Below are positions 42,186 through 50,726 of a DNA stretch of 64,000 nucleotides, piece by piece. The translations under genes were made by a program, and so were the position numbers. This stretch comes from Sinomonas sp. P10A9 (GTDB lineage: Bacteria; Actinomycetota; Actinomycetes; Actinomycetales; Micrococcaceae): positions 3,968,001 through 4,032,000 of the forward strand of contig NZ_CP163302.1 of the NCBI RefSeq assembly GCF_041022165.1, written 5' to 3'. Below the pieces are notes generated by a model, which searched no databases, was not told the origin of the DNA, and worked only from the letters and a program-made list of their open reading frames with translations. The number at the start of each line of letters is the position of its first letter. The stretch's first letter is position 1.

Positions 42186-42998
42186 ATGACAGACCACCGC
42201 ACCCTCGCCTCACACGAGGCGAGCGCGACCACGGGCGCCGAGCCGCCGCCGTCGCCCGCCGACGACCAAGCCGCTGCTGATCAGACCGCCGCTGACGAGA
42301 CCACCATCGACCAGGCCCGCGCCGACGCCTTCGCCGCCGAATATCCCCTCCGGCCCATCCCGGCAGCCGGGCCCGTGGACACGCGGTCCATCTGCGAGAC
42401 GCCGAGCGCCGCCGAGTTCCTTGACCCCTTGTGGAAGGCCGTCGTCGCGGAGACGCGGACGCGTGGCAACGACATCCATCTGCCCATCTCAGTCGCGTAC
42501 GCCGAACGGCTGTGCGCCGCCTACCCGGGGGCGGACCGCGAGCTCGTGCTCGTCGCGACGCTCCTGCACGATACGGGCTGGGCCCACGTGGACGAGTCCC
42601 GGATCCTCTCCGAGGGCTTCACCGGGGACTGGCGCAAGGCCGCCATCCGGTACGAGCACGAGCACCAGGGCTGCCTCGTGGCCCGCCGGGTGCTGCCGGG
42701 GCTCGGGTACTCGGAGGAGTTCATCGGGCGCGTCACCGAGATCATCGACGGGCACGATACGCGGCACGTCGCGTACTCCCTCGAGGACGCCCTCATGCGG
42801 GACGCCGACCGGTCCTGGCGGTTCGACCGCGCAGGGATCGCGCTCGCGTCGTCGTGGTTCACCATGGATCCGGCCACGTACGCGGACCGGCTCGCCACCG
42901 AGATCGTGCCCGAGCTCATCACCGACGCCGCTGTGCAGATGGCCACGGCGGACCTCGCGCGCTCCAACGCGCTGCTCAAGACGGGAGTGCTGCGATGA
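42186..42998 (+). CDS. creD: HD-domain phosphohydrolase (CreD-like)
   Basis: This 270-residue HD-superfamily phosphohydrolase has ISVAYAERLC, the metal motif LLHDTGWAHVD, RYEHEHQGCLVARRV and IDGHDTRH. In the cre pathway CreD removes phosphate from 4-carboxyphenyl phosphate to give 4-hydroxybenzoate, which also recovers Pi. The first 45 residues are a low-complexity Ala/Asp/Thr segment. The gene overlaps the aldehyde dehydrogenase gene by 4 bp (ATGA). Confidence 0.75.
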   Translation: MTDHRTLASHEASATTGAEPPPSPADDQAAADQTAADETTIDQARADAFAAEYPLRPIPAAGPVDTRSICETPSAAEFLDPLWKAVVAETRTRGNDIHLPISVAYAERLCAAYPGADRELVLVATLLHDTGWAHVDESRILSEGFTGDWRKAAIRYEHEHQGCLVARRVLPGLGYSEEFIGRVTEIIDGHDTRHVAYSLEDALMRDADRSWRFDRAGIALASSWFTMDPATYADRLATEIVPELITDAAVQMATADLARSNALLKTGVLR

Positions 42999-44626
42999 CC
43001 GCCGCCTCGACCAACCCTGCCGGCCCGACCATGGCCGACGCCGTGCCCACCACCCCCGCACCTGCGGGGCGCCCCGCAGGTGCGGCCACGCAACCGGTGC
43101 CGAACGCCCGCGAGCGCCGCGCCGCGCTCAGCCTCCCGTATACCCGCGTGGACACCATGTTCATCGACGGTGCGTACGTCCCCGCGCACGGCGAGGGCCG
43201 CAACCCCGTGACCGACCCCGCGACGGGCGAGGTCTGGGGCGAGGTCCCGGACGGGTCGGCCGAGGACGTCGACGACGCGGTGGCCGCCGCCCGCCGCGCG
43301 TTCGACGACGGGCCCTGGCCCCGCCTCTCGCCGTCGGAGCGCGCGGCGCACCTCGTGCGGATCGCCGACGAGATCGAGGCCCGCGCGGAGACGCTCGCGC
43401 TGACGAACACGCGCGAGAACGGCTCGCCCATCACCGAGACCCGCGGGGCTGCGGCCAACGCTGCCGGAATCTTCCGGTACTTCGCGTCGCTCGCCGACTA
43501 CCTCGAGCGCGAGGACGTGCGCCCGTTCCCGTTCGCGGCCGGCCAGGAGTCCGTGGTGCGGCGCGATCCGGTGGGGGTGTGCGCGCTCATCGCGCCATGG
43601 AACTTCCCGATCAACCTCGTGGTCATCAAGCTCGCGCCCGCACTCCTCGCGGGGTGCACCGTGGTGATCAAGCCGGCCTCGCCGACGCCGCTGTCGATCC
43701 GGTTCATCGTCGACGCGATCGCGGCGGCGGGGGTGCCGGCCGGCGTCGTGAACCTCGTGACAGGGTCCGGGCGCATGGGCGACGTGCTCGTCAAGCACCC
43801 GGATGTGGACAAGGTCGCGTTCACGGGCTCGACGCCCGTGGGCCGCAAGATTGCCGCAGCGTGCGGCGAGCTTCTCCGGCCCGTGACGCTCGAGCTCGGC
43901 GGGAAGTCCAGCGCGATCGTGCTGCCGGATGCGGACCTCGACGCGATGTCCAAGGTGCTGATCCGCTCCTCGATGCGCAACACGGGCCAGACCTGCTACA
44001 TCTCCACGCGCATCATCGCGCCGGCTTCGCGGTACGAGGAGGTCGTCCAGATGGCCTCGTCCGTGATCGCAGCGGCGCCACAGGGCGATCCGCTCGATCC
44101 CTCGACCGTGTTCGGCCCTTCGGCGACCCGGTCCCAGTTCGAGACGGTCATGGGCTACGTCGAGTCCGGGCTCGCCGAGGGCGCGCGGGCGACGACGGGC
44201 GGCCGGGCAGCGAGCCTCGGCGGCGGCGCGGCGGGCGGCGGGCTCGAGGGCGGCTTCTTCGTGGAGCCGACGGTGTTCGCGGACGTCACCCCGTCCATGG
44301 CTGTGGCCCGGGAGGAGATCTTCGGCCCGGTCCTGACGATCCTGAAGTACGACGACGCCGGGCCGGGCGGCGGTGTCGACGAGGCCGTGGCGCTGGCAAA
44401 CAACACGGAGTTCGGCCTGGGAGGGCTTGTGTTCTCCGCCGATCCGGACGCGGCTCTGGCCATCGCGGACCGCGTGGACACGGGGTCGATCGGAATCAAC
44501 TTCTTCGCCTCGAACCACTCGGCGCCGTTCGGAGGACGGCACGATTCGGGGCTCGGGACGGAATACGGGATCGAGGGCCTCGGCGCGTACCTGACGTACA
44601 AGTCGATCCACCGGAAGGTGCGGTAG
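42995..44626 (+). CDS. creC: Aldehyde dehydrogenase (CreC-like)
   Basis: This 543-residue NAD(P)-dependent aldehyde dehydrogenase has APWNFPINLVVIKLAPALLA, the cofactor FTGSTPVGRKIA, the general base Glu in LELGGKSSA and the nucleophile Cys in NTGQTCYIST. It should oxidise the aromatic aldehyde intermediate of the cresol route to the acid. It has an N-terminal extension of about 45 Pro/Ala-rich residues before the normal start of the fold and a Gly-rich insert near residues 400-415. It is the last gene of the cluster and is convergent with the LacI regulator. Confidence 0.75.
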   Translation: MTAASTNPAGPTMADAVPTTPAPAGRPAGAATQPVPNARERRAALSLPYTRVDTMFIDGAYVPAHGEGRNPVTDPATGEVWGEVPDGSAEDVDDAVAAARRAFDDGPWPRLSPSERAAHLVRIADEIEARAETLALTNTRENGSPITETRGAAANAAGIFRYFASLADYLEREDVRPFPFAAGQESVVRRDPVGVCALIAPWNFPINLVVIKLAPALLAGCTVVIKPASPTPLSIRFIVDAIAAAGVPAGVVNLVTGSGRMGDVLVKHPDVDKVAFTGSTPVGRKIAAACGELLRPVTLELGGKSSAIVLPDADLDAMSKVLIRSSMRNTGQTCYISTRIIAPASRYEEVVQMASSVIAAAPQGDPLDPSTVFGPSATRSQFETVMGYVESGLAEGARATTGGRAASLGGGAAGGGLEGGFFVEPTVFADVTPSMAVAREEIFGPVLTILKYDDAGPGGGVDEAVALANNTEFGLGGLVFSADPDAALAIADRVDTGSIGINFFASNHSAPFGGRHDSGLGTEYGIEGLGAYLTYKSIHRKVR

Positions 44627-44636
44627 GCGAAGCTGT

Positions 44637-44681
44637 GGCAAATTTGCCTCACGTGCAGCAATTCCAGGCAAAATAGTTGCC
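44637..44681. promoter_or_regulatory. Two GGCAA/TTGCC palindromes downstream of the LacI gene
   Basis: GGCAAATTTGCC (44637-44648) is a perfect 12-bp palindrome. GGCAA-AATAG-TTGCC (44667-44681) is a second inverted repeat 19 bp further on. They lie between the convergent stops of the aldehyde dehydrogenase and LacI genes. The half-site resembles the TGGCAAA repeats upstream of the transporter operon, so they may be auxiliary LacI sites. The second could also act as a weak terminator. Confidence 0.35.
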
Positions 44682-44695
44682 TAGAGGCTTGAGGA

Positions 44696-45724
44696 TCAGC
44701 CGCGCCGCGCGAGAGGGCCAGTGGAGGAGCGCGTCTTCAGGTGTGCTGGGAGCACCACTTGGCTGCGCCCCTGTGCGAGGTCCGGCCTCATCCTGCTGAT
44801 GAGCAGGTCGGTCGCCACCCGGCCGGCCTGCTCGATGGGGGACGCGAGCGTCGTAAGCGGTGGGTTGCAGAAATCGGACCCGAAGACGTCGTCGCAGCCC
44901 ACGACGCTGATCTCGCCGGGCACATCGACTCCTCGCTCGTGGAGCCGGACGAGGATGCCAATCGCCAGGACGTCGTTGAACGCGATGCATGCGGAGGCCC
45001 CGCTGTTCAGCAGCGTGTCGGCGGCCGCGGCGCCCGAGCGTTGGCTCGGATGGTAGGGTCCGAGCCGCCGGACGGTTGCGCCCAGTTGGTCCGCCATCTG
45101 CTCGAGCGCCGCCCACCGGCGCCCGTCGGACCACGAAGTGGGCGGTCCCGCGATGTAGGCGATGTCCCGGTGGCCGAGGGAATAGAGGTGCTCGAGGGCC
45201 TGCTGCGCTGCCTCGGCCGTCCCGATGACGACGGAAGGGACGCCGGGGGTCTCCCGGTTTAAGACGACGAGCGGGGTGCGCGCAGCGGCCGCTGTCAGCT
45301 GCTCGTCCTTAAGGCGAGTGGCGGCGAGGATGAACCCCACGGCCGAAGTCCGGAACTCCTCGAGGTAGCCGGCCTCGAGGTCGACGTCCTCCTGCGTGTC
45401 GACCAGCATCTGGGTGTAGCCCGCAGTCCTGAGCTGGTGCTGGGTGCTGCGGATGAAGTCGAAGAAGAACGGGTTGGTGATGTCGGGCACGAGCACGGCC
45501 ACCGAGCCCTGCCGGGCGGGGACCCTCTCCGTCGGGTGGTCTGAGGGCACGTAGCCGAGTTGCTCTGCGGCAACGGCTATGCGCTCCCGCGTGGTGCTCT
45601 TGACCCGGTCAGGACGGGAGAAGGCGCGGGAGACCGTGGAGGCGGCAACTCCGCTTCGCGCGGCGACGTCGTTGATGGTCGGCCGCCGTGGAGGCGCCGT
45701 CAGTCCTTGTGCTTCCTCGCCCAT
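44696..45724 (-). CDS. LacI-family transcriptional regulator
   Basis: This 342-residue LacI regulator has the N-terminal helix-turn-helix and hinge INDVAARSGVAASTVSRAF at about residues 16-34. A periplasmic-binding-protein-like effector domain follows (VAVLVPDITNPFFFDFIRST, FNDVLAIGILVRLHERG, ISVVGCDDVFGSDF). I chose the ATG at 45724, which has GGAAGGGGAAGGG upstream; longer readings to 45811 lack support. It is divergent from a sugar ABC importer and most likely represses it in the absence of the sugar. It could also influence the cre cluster behind it, but nothing shows that. Confidence 0.85.
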   Translation of the reverse strand: MGEEAQGLTAPPRRPTINDVAARSGVAASTVSRAFSRPDRVKSTTRERIAVAAEQLGYVPSDHPTERVPARQGSVAVLVPDITNPFFFDFIRSTQHQLRTAGYTQMLVDTQEDVDLEAGYLEEFRTSAVGFILAATRLKDEQLTAAAARTPLVVLNRETPGVPSVVIGTAEAAQQALEHLYSLGHRDIAYIAGPPTSWSDGRRWAALEQMADQLGATVRRLGPYHPSQRSGAAAADTLLNSGASACIAFNDVLAIGILVRLHERGVDVPGEISVVGCDDVFGSDFCNPPLTTLASPIEQAGRVATDLLISRMRPDLAQGRSQVVLPAHLKTRSSTGPLARRG

Positions 45725-45819
45725 CGGACCCTTCCCCTTCCGCCCAGCACCCTGTCTGCCATGGCGTCTACGACGATCTTGCCCCATGGAATGCTCTATT
45801 GCGCACATCATGGCAAATT

Positions 45820-45837
45820 ATGGCAAAGGCATGCCAT
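45820..45837. promoter_or_regulatory. Probable LacI operator upstream of the ABC importer
   Basis: ATGGCA and TGCCAT flank AAGGCA, an 18-bp inverted repeat. Just before it lies another TGGCAAA copy at 45811-45817. The site is 90 bp upstream of the solute-binding-protein ATG and 96 bp upstream of the LacI ATG, suitable for controlling both. Confidence 0.5.
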
Positions 45838-45926
45838 CACGTTGCAGCGTCCGTAGTGTGGCGTACGCAACATTCGGGGTTCCGAGATCGTACTCTCGGC
45901 GCCACTCAACGAGGAGCAATCGGGAA

Positions 45927-47282
45927 ATGAAGAGAGCAACTCTGCGCCTGCTCGGGATGGCCACAGCTGTCTCCATCGGCGCTCTGGGACTTGCGGGCTG
46001 CGGCCAGGGCGGCGGCAACGACGGCTCCGCTGACGGCGCGGGCAAGACACTCAATGTCCTGGTGGGGGCCAACGCGAACCACGCCCAGCAGTTCCAGGAC
46101 TGGCAGAACCGCATTGCGGCCGCGTTCAAGAAGCAGACCGGTGCCGATGTGAAGTTCGAGACGTTCGCCTCGGCGAACGATGAGCTGCAGAAGATCCAGA
46201 CCTCTGTCGTCTCCGGCCAGGGGGCGGACGTCTACGCCATCGGCACCACCTTCACGCCCACAGCCTATTCGACGGGCGCCTTCGTCAAGCTCGACCAGTC
46301 GATGTGGGACAAGGTCGGCGGCCGCGACCGCTTCGTCCCGGCCACGCTCGGCATCTCTGGGCCCGACCCGCAGGACGAGGTTGGGGTCCCCTTCACCGAC
46401 CGCCCCTATGTACTCGCCTACAACACCGAGCTGTTCAAGAAGGCCGGCCTCGACAAGCCTGCGGCGACCTGGGACGGGCTGCTCGAGCAGGCGAAGAAGC
46501 TCACCGGCAGCGGCGTGTACGGCTTCTCCACCGGCTACGCCGACAACTACACCCCGTGGAAGTTCGCCTGGACGATGGCCAACCAGGCCGGCAACCCACT
46601 CGTCGACGGCAACAAGGCCCGGATCGACGACCCAACGGTGAAGCAGGCTTACGAGACGTACCTCGGCTGGCTCACCAAGGACAAGGTGGTCAACCCTGCC
46701 GCACTGGGCTGGAACGACACCCAGGCAGCGGCGGACTTCGCCTCCGGCACGTCCGCGATGATGCTCATGACGACGGCCTCATCGAAGGTCACGTTCGACA
46801 ACTCGCCCGTCAAGGGCAAGTACGCCTATGCGGTCATGCCAGCCGTCCCGCCAGGCCAGACCTCCGCGCCGGCCGGCGGAACACCAGTCAGCTCGATCAT
46901 CTCCGGGGACAACCTCGTGATCGCCAAGTACTCCCAGAACCAGGATCTGGCCGCGGCGTACATCAAGCTCGTCACGAGCGACGACGAGCAGATCAACTAC
47001 AACAAGGTCTTCGGCGACCTGCCAGCGAACGCTGCCGCAGCGAAGAAGGTCGAAGATGCTGACCCCTCGCTCGCCCCCGTGCTCGACTCCGCCAGCAAGT
47101 CCAAGTCCACCCCGTTCACCGGGGCGTGGGGCGACATACAGCTGGCGCTGACCAACGTCGTCGTCCAGTCCCGCCAGTCCCTCGCCAGCGGCAGCGTGGA
47201 CGAGGGGATCCTTCAGACGGCCCTTGCCAAGGCCCAGAAGGACGCGCAGGCTTCGCTCGACCGGGCCTCGGCGAACAAGTGA
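45927..47282 (+). CDS. ABC importer solute-binding lipoprotein (sugar type)
   Basis: This 451-residue extracellular solute-binding protein of family 1 has a lipoprotein signal peptide ending GALGLAGCGQ, so the mature N-terminal Cys is lipid-anchored outside the membrane. The body shows the usual carbohydrate-binding features: VPFTDRPYVLAYNTELFKKA, WDGLLEQAKKL and FASGTSAMMLM. The ATG at 45927 has GAGGAG upstream. It is first in an operon with two permeases and overlaps the first by 4 bp (GTGA). No ATPase gene is present, so a shared MsiK-like ATPase probably powers it. The sugar is unknown. Confidence 0.85.
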   Translation: MKRATLRLLGMATAVSIGALGLAGCGQGGGNDGSADGAGKTLNVLVGANANHAQQFQDWQNRIAAAFKKQTGADVKFETFASANDELQKIQTSVVSGQGADVYAIGTTFTPTAYSTGAFVKLDQSMWDKVGGRDRFVPATLGISGPDPQDEVGVPFTDRPYVLAYNTELFKKAGLDKPAATWDGLLEQAKKLTGSGVYGFSTGYADNYTPWKFAWTMANQAGNPLVDGNKARIDDPTVKQAYETYLGWLTKDKVVNPAALGWNDTQAAADFASGTSAMMLMTTASSKVTFDNSPVKGKYAYAVMPAVPPGQTSAPAGGTPVSSIISGDNLVIAKYSQNQDLAAAYIKLVTSDDEQINYNKVFGDLPANAAAAKKVEDADPSLAPVLDSASKSKSTPFTGAWGDIQLALTNVVVQSRQSLASGSVDEGILQTALAKAQKDAQASLDRASANK

Positions 47283-48256
47283 CCGTCACCCTACGCAAAG
47301 ACGCCCCCAACAGGCGGGCGGACCGCCCGCCGACAGGTGGCAACATCCCCGCCACCCGCCGGCGCACCGTGAGCGAGCGGAACAGGCCGCTGTGGCTCCT
47401 CACCCCCGGCGCCGTTCTGATCGGCCTGATCATCGTTGTCCCGCTAGTTATCGGCGTGTACATCGCGATGCTCCAGCTCGACCAGTACACGATCCGGAAG
47501 TGGATCAGCGCCCCGTTTGTCGGGCTGAACAACTTCGTCGAGGCCTTTACAGGCACCGACCTGCTCCACGCACTCTGGAACAGCGTGAGCTTCGCCGTCA
47601 TCTCGACGGTGATCACCGTCCCGATCGGGGTCTACGCGGCGCTTGCCACGCAGAACAGGTTCAGAGGCCGGGGCCTCGTCCGCTCCGTCTTCTTGATCCC
47701 CTACGTGCTGCCGTCCTTCGTCGTCGGGACGTTCTGGCACACGATGCTCCAGCCTGACGGGATCGTGAACAAGATCCTGGGCGAGGTCGGCATACCGGCC
47801 GTCCACTGGCTCTACGGCCCTGCCAGCTACTGGGTGCTCATCGCGGTGGAGGTGTGGGCGGCGTGGCCGTTCATCTACCTCATGGCCCTCGCAGGCCTGC
47901 AGTCGGTGGATGCCGAGGTCCACGAGGCCGCCGCCCTGGACGGGGCCCCGTGGTGGACGAAGCTGCGCTACGTCATCTTCCCCTACCTGAAGGCGCCCGT
48001 GGCGCTGGCCTGCCTGATCGCCACGCTCCACCACCTGAACAACTTCTCGCTAGCGTTCCTGCTCTTCGGCGTCCCGGCCCCGACCGACGTGCAGATCCTG
48101 CCCACGCTCGTCTACAGCATGAGCTTCACGAGCCTGCGGTTCGGGATGGGGGCGGCGATGGCGCTGCTGTCGCTGGCCTTGATCGCGCTGCCCCTGTTCA
48201 TCTACCTCCGCGCCGTCCGGCTCGACACAGGAAACGACTCAGGAGGGAAGCGATGA
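47279..48256 (+). CDS. Sugar ABC transporter permease (first)
   Basis: This 325-residue MalF-type permease has about six membrane segments. The first is LWLLTPGAVLIGLIIVVPLV after a basic N-terminal tail of 37 residues. The coupling loop for the ATPase is EVHEAAALDGAPWWTKLRYV, the EAA motif. The GTG start overlaps the binding-protein stop, and the second permease overlaps this stop by ATGA. The three gene products form one importer. Confidence 0.85.
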   Translation: MTVTLRKDAPNRRADRPPTGGNIPATRRRTVSERNRPLWLLTPGAVLIGLIIVVPLVIGVYIAMLQLDQYTIRKWISAPFVGLNNFVEAFTGTDLLHALWNSVSFAVISTVITVPIGVYAALATQNRFRGRGLVRSVFLIPYVLPSFVVGTFWHTMLQPDGIVNKILGEVGIPAVHWLYGPASYWVLIAVEVWAAWPFIYLMALAGLQSVDAEVHEAAALDGAPWWTKLRYVIFPYLKAPVALACLIATLHHLNNFSLAFLLFGVPAPTDVQILPTLVYSMSFTSLRFGMGAAMALLSLALIALPLFIYLRAVRLDTGNDSGGKR

Positions 48257-49188
48257 GCACCATCGAGAAGACCGCCGGCCCGGTGCCGAACGCCGCGCGG
48301 CCCAAGAAGGGCCCGGGGCAGCGAAAGGACGTGTCATCGGAGGTCAACCGGCTGCTGCCGGGGCCGCTGCTCGCAGTCGGCCTCGTGGTCCTCTGCGCCG
48401 TCATCGCCGTCCCGCTGCTGTACATCGTGTTCGCCTCGATGAACTCGGACATCGAAGTCGCCCGCGGGGCCTTTTTCCCGACGCAGTTCACGCTGGGCAA
48501 CTACACACAGATCTGGAGCACGCTTCCGTTGGGGCGGGGGCTCGCGAACAGCGTCATGATCGCCGGCCTCGTCGCCGTCGTCTCCTCAGTCATCGCGATC
48601 GTCACCGCCTACGTCCTCGTGCGCTTCGAGTTCCGCGGACGCCTGAGCATCCTGCGTTGCCTCATCGGCCTGCAGAGCGTCCCGGGCACGCTCCTGCTCC
48701 TCCCGGTCTTCGTCGTCTTCGCCTCGGCAGGGAACTATCTGGGCATCACGGTGATCGGCACCTGGTGGGGGCTGTTCCTGGCCTACCTGACCTTCGCGCT
48801 GCCCTTCTCGACCTGGGTCATGGTCACCTACCTGCGCGGGCTTCCGAAGGAGCTCGAGGAGGCCGCGCGCATCGACGGCGCCACACCCGTAGGGGTCCTG
48901 TTCCGGATCATCTTCCCGCTCAGCTGGCCCGGGCTGGTCGTCTCCGGCGTCTTCTCCTTCCTCCTGGGCTGGAACGACGTCATGTTCGCCTCGGTCCTGA
49001 CCAGGCCCAGCAGCCAGACCGTGGCCGTGGTGCTGCAGATCTTCGGCGCCTCCTCCGAGGGCGGCGCGGTGCCGCTGTACGGGCAGATGATGGCGGCTTC
49101 CCTGATCTGCGCGGCGCCCGTGGTCATCCTCTACCTCATCTTCCAGCGATTCCTCGTCGGCGGCCTGACTGCCGGCAGCGTCAAGTAA
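48253..49188 (+). CDS. Sugar ABC transporter permease (second)
   Basis: This 311-residue MalG-type permease has six predicted membrane segments. The EAA coupling loop is ELEEAARIDGATPVGVLFRI, and the C-terminal FLVGGLTAGSVK is characteristic of MalG-like proteins. The ATG overlaps the first permease stop by 4 bp. It pairs with that protein in the membrane. The operon continues after 42 bp into a truncated isomerase gene and an oxidoreductase, which suggests that the imported sugar or polyol is oxidised and isomerised inside the cell. Confidence 0.85.
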   Translation: MSTIEKTAGPVPNAARPKKGPGQRKDVSSEVNRLLPGPLLAVGLVVLCAVIAVPLLYIVFASMNSDIEVARGAFFPTQFTLGNYTQIWSTLPLGRGLANSVMIAGLVAVVSSVIAIVTAYVLVRFEFRGRLSILRCLIGLQSVPGTLLLLPVFVVFASAGNYLGITVIGTWWGLFLAYLTFALPFSTWVMVTYLRGLPKELEEAARIDGATPVGVLFRIIFPLSWPGLVVSGVFSFLLGWNDVMFASVLTRPSSQTVAVVLQIFGASSEGGAVPLYGQMMAASLICAAPVVILYLIFQRFLVGGLTAGSVK

Positions 49189-49230
49189 GACCCACACCCG
49201 CACCAGTCGGTGTGACACGGAAGGAAAGAC

Positions 49231-49428
49231 GTGAGCGTCACAGAACCAGAATGGACCCTGTCCGGATTCGGCGACGAGATCAGCCCCGACCCGCTGGTGC
49301 AGTCAGCCGTGCTCCAAGCCTTGGGTGCCAGCCACATCGAAGTCCGCAGCGCTTGGGGGACCAACATCGTCGAGATGGCCGAAGACGATCTTGCCCGTCT
49401 CGCCGAGGACGCCGGGGTGGCGCTGTGA
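49231..49428 (+). pseudogene. Sugar phosphate isomerase/epimerase, N-terminal fragment
   Basis: This frame of 65 codons starts at a GTG with GGAAGGAAAG upstream. It reads WTLSGFGDEISPDPLVQSAV and ASHIEVRSAWGTNIVEM, the first strand-helix units of xylose-isomerase-like TIM-barrel proteins that normally have about 280 residues. The rest is absent: the frame stops at 49426-49428, inside the start of the next gene. A deletion seems to have removed most of the gene while keeping the reading order. It may survive as a translational leader for the downstream oxidoreductase. It is unlikely to be active. Confidence 0.65.
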
Positions 49429-50591
49429 TGGGCGGCCCCGGGACCCTGCGCGCCGCCGTCGTCGGCTGCGGGGTCATCGGCCGTCAGCATGCCCAGGTCA
49501 TCGCCGCCACCGAGGGAGTCGAACTCGTCTGCCTCGTCGACGTCGACCCCGCAGCGGCCACCGCCCTCGCGGACGCCGTCGCGGCCGAACCCGGGCAGAT
49601 GCGCCCTGCCGTTTTCGCCTCACTGACCGAAGCACTCGACCAGCATGCGGCGAGGCTCGACCTCGTCTCGGTGTGCACACCCTCGGGCACGCATGCCGAC
49701 CTCGCGGTGGAGGCGCTCGATGCAGGCACGCACGTGGTCGTCGAGAAGCCCCTCGACGTGGACCTCCCCAGCGCCCGGCGAGTCGCTGCGGCGGCCGAGG
49801 CTGCCCAGGCGCGCGGACAGGTCATCTCCGTGATCAGCCAGCACCGCTTCGACGCCGCCAGCGCTGCGGTCGCCCGTGCGATCCGCGCAGGGCGCCTCGG
49901 GCGCATCACCTCGGCCGTGGCGTCGGTCGCATGGTGGCGGTCCCAGGCCTACTACGACTCCGGAGCCTGGCGGGGCACCTGGGAGCTGGACGGTGGGGGC
50001 GCCGTGATGAACCAGGGCGTGCACACCGTGGATCTGCTCCTGTGGTTCCTGGGCCGCCCCTCTGAGATCCACGCCCACACCGGCCTACTCGCCCACGAGC
50101 GCGTCGAAGTCGAGGACACCGCCGTCGCGACCGTCCGGTTCGAGTCAGGCGCCCTGGCGGCCATCCACTTCACGACCGCCGCGTACCCCGGCCTGACTGC
50201 CCGCCTCCAGATCCACGGTGACCGAGGCTCGGCGTTGATCGACAACGATCGGCTCGTCTACTTCCACGCGGCCGACTCCGCAGAGGGCGACGGCGGGTCC
50301 TCCTATGGGATGGCCGGGGCAGGGAACCAGGCGCACCTCGAGGTCGGGGAGCTCGAGTCCTCGGCCAATACCCGGGGAGCCGACGACCTGCAGACCGCAC
50401 ACCAGATGCAGTACGCAGACGTCGTCCAGGCGATCCGCACCAGCACCGCCCCGCTCGTCGGCATCGAGGAGGCGACCGCCGCCCTGGCTGCCGTCCGCGC
50501 GGTCTACGTCTCCGCCGCCCTCGGGAAGGCTGTGTCCTTGGCTGACGTGCTCGACGGACGCTACGACGAAACCGCAGTCCACACCCCCTGA
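49428..50591 (+). CDS. Gfo/Idh/MocA family oxidoreductase
   Basis: This 387-residue NAD(P)-dependent sugar oxidoreductase has the N-terminal Rossmann motif AVVGCGVIGRQHAQVI, CTPSGTHADLA, and the conserved EKP in VVVEKPLDVDL. A C-terminal alpha/beta domain contains GGGAVMNQGVHTVDLLLWFLG, where the catalytic His lies. The ATG at 49428 shares a base with the stop of the truncated isomerase; a GTG one codon earlier is possible. It is the last gene of the transporter operon, ended by the strong hairpin at 50614. It probably oxidises the imported sugar, inositol-like polyol or derivative. Confidence 0.85.
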   Translation: MGGPGTLRAAVVGCGVIGRQHAQVIAATEGVELVCLVDVDPAAATALADAVAAEPGQMRPAVFASLTEALDQHAARLDLVSVCTPSGTHADLAVEALDAGTHVVVEKPLDVDLPSARRVAAAAEAAQARGQVISVISQHRFDAASAAVARAIRAGRLGRITSAVASVAWWRSQAYYDSGAWRGTWELDGGGAVMNQGVHTVDLLLWFLGRPSEIHAHTGLLAHERVEVEDTAVATVRFESGALAAIHFTTAAYPGLTARLQIHGDRGSALIDNDRLVYFHAADSAEGDGGSSYGMAGAGNQAHLEVGELESSANTRGADDLQTAHQMQYADVVQAIRTSTAPLVGIEEATAALAAVRAVYVSAALGKAVSLADVLDGRYDETAVHTP

Positions 50592-50613
50592 GGCAACGCC
50601 AAGGGACAGCACA

Positions 50614-50645
50614 CCTGGGAGGGCATCGGCTGGTGCCCTCCCAGG
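50614..50645. terminator. Strong terminator hairpin after the sugar operon
   Basis: CCTGGGAGGGCA and TGCCCTCCCAGG form a perfect 12-bp stem around an 8-base loop, 22 bp after the oxidoreductase stop. There is no T-run, as is common in high-GC actinobacteria. Confidence 0.8.
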
Positions 50646-50726
50646 GACGTCCCGCTGAGGGGTTCCCGCCCGGCGCGCACCCGCGGTACTTTTCTTCGGT
50701 CGCCTAGAGGAAGGACACCGACACCC

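Noticed and set aside
35245..44626. Camphor-type or terpene P450 operon
   Set aside because: The PEP-synthase-like pair and HD phosphohydrolase are not part of such operons but match the cresol phosphorylation route.
42521..44671. Long minus-strand open frame over the aldehyde dehydrogenase
   Set aside because: Antisense of a complete aldehyde dehydrogenase with Glu and Cys motifs; Arg/His-rich composition.
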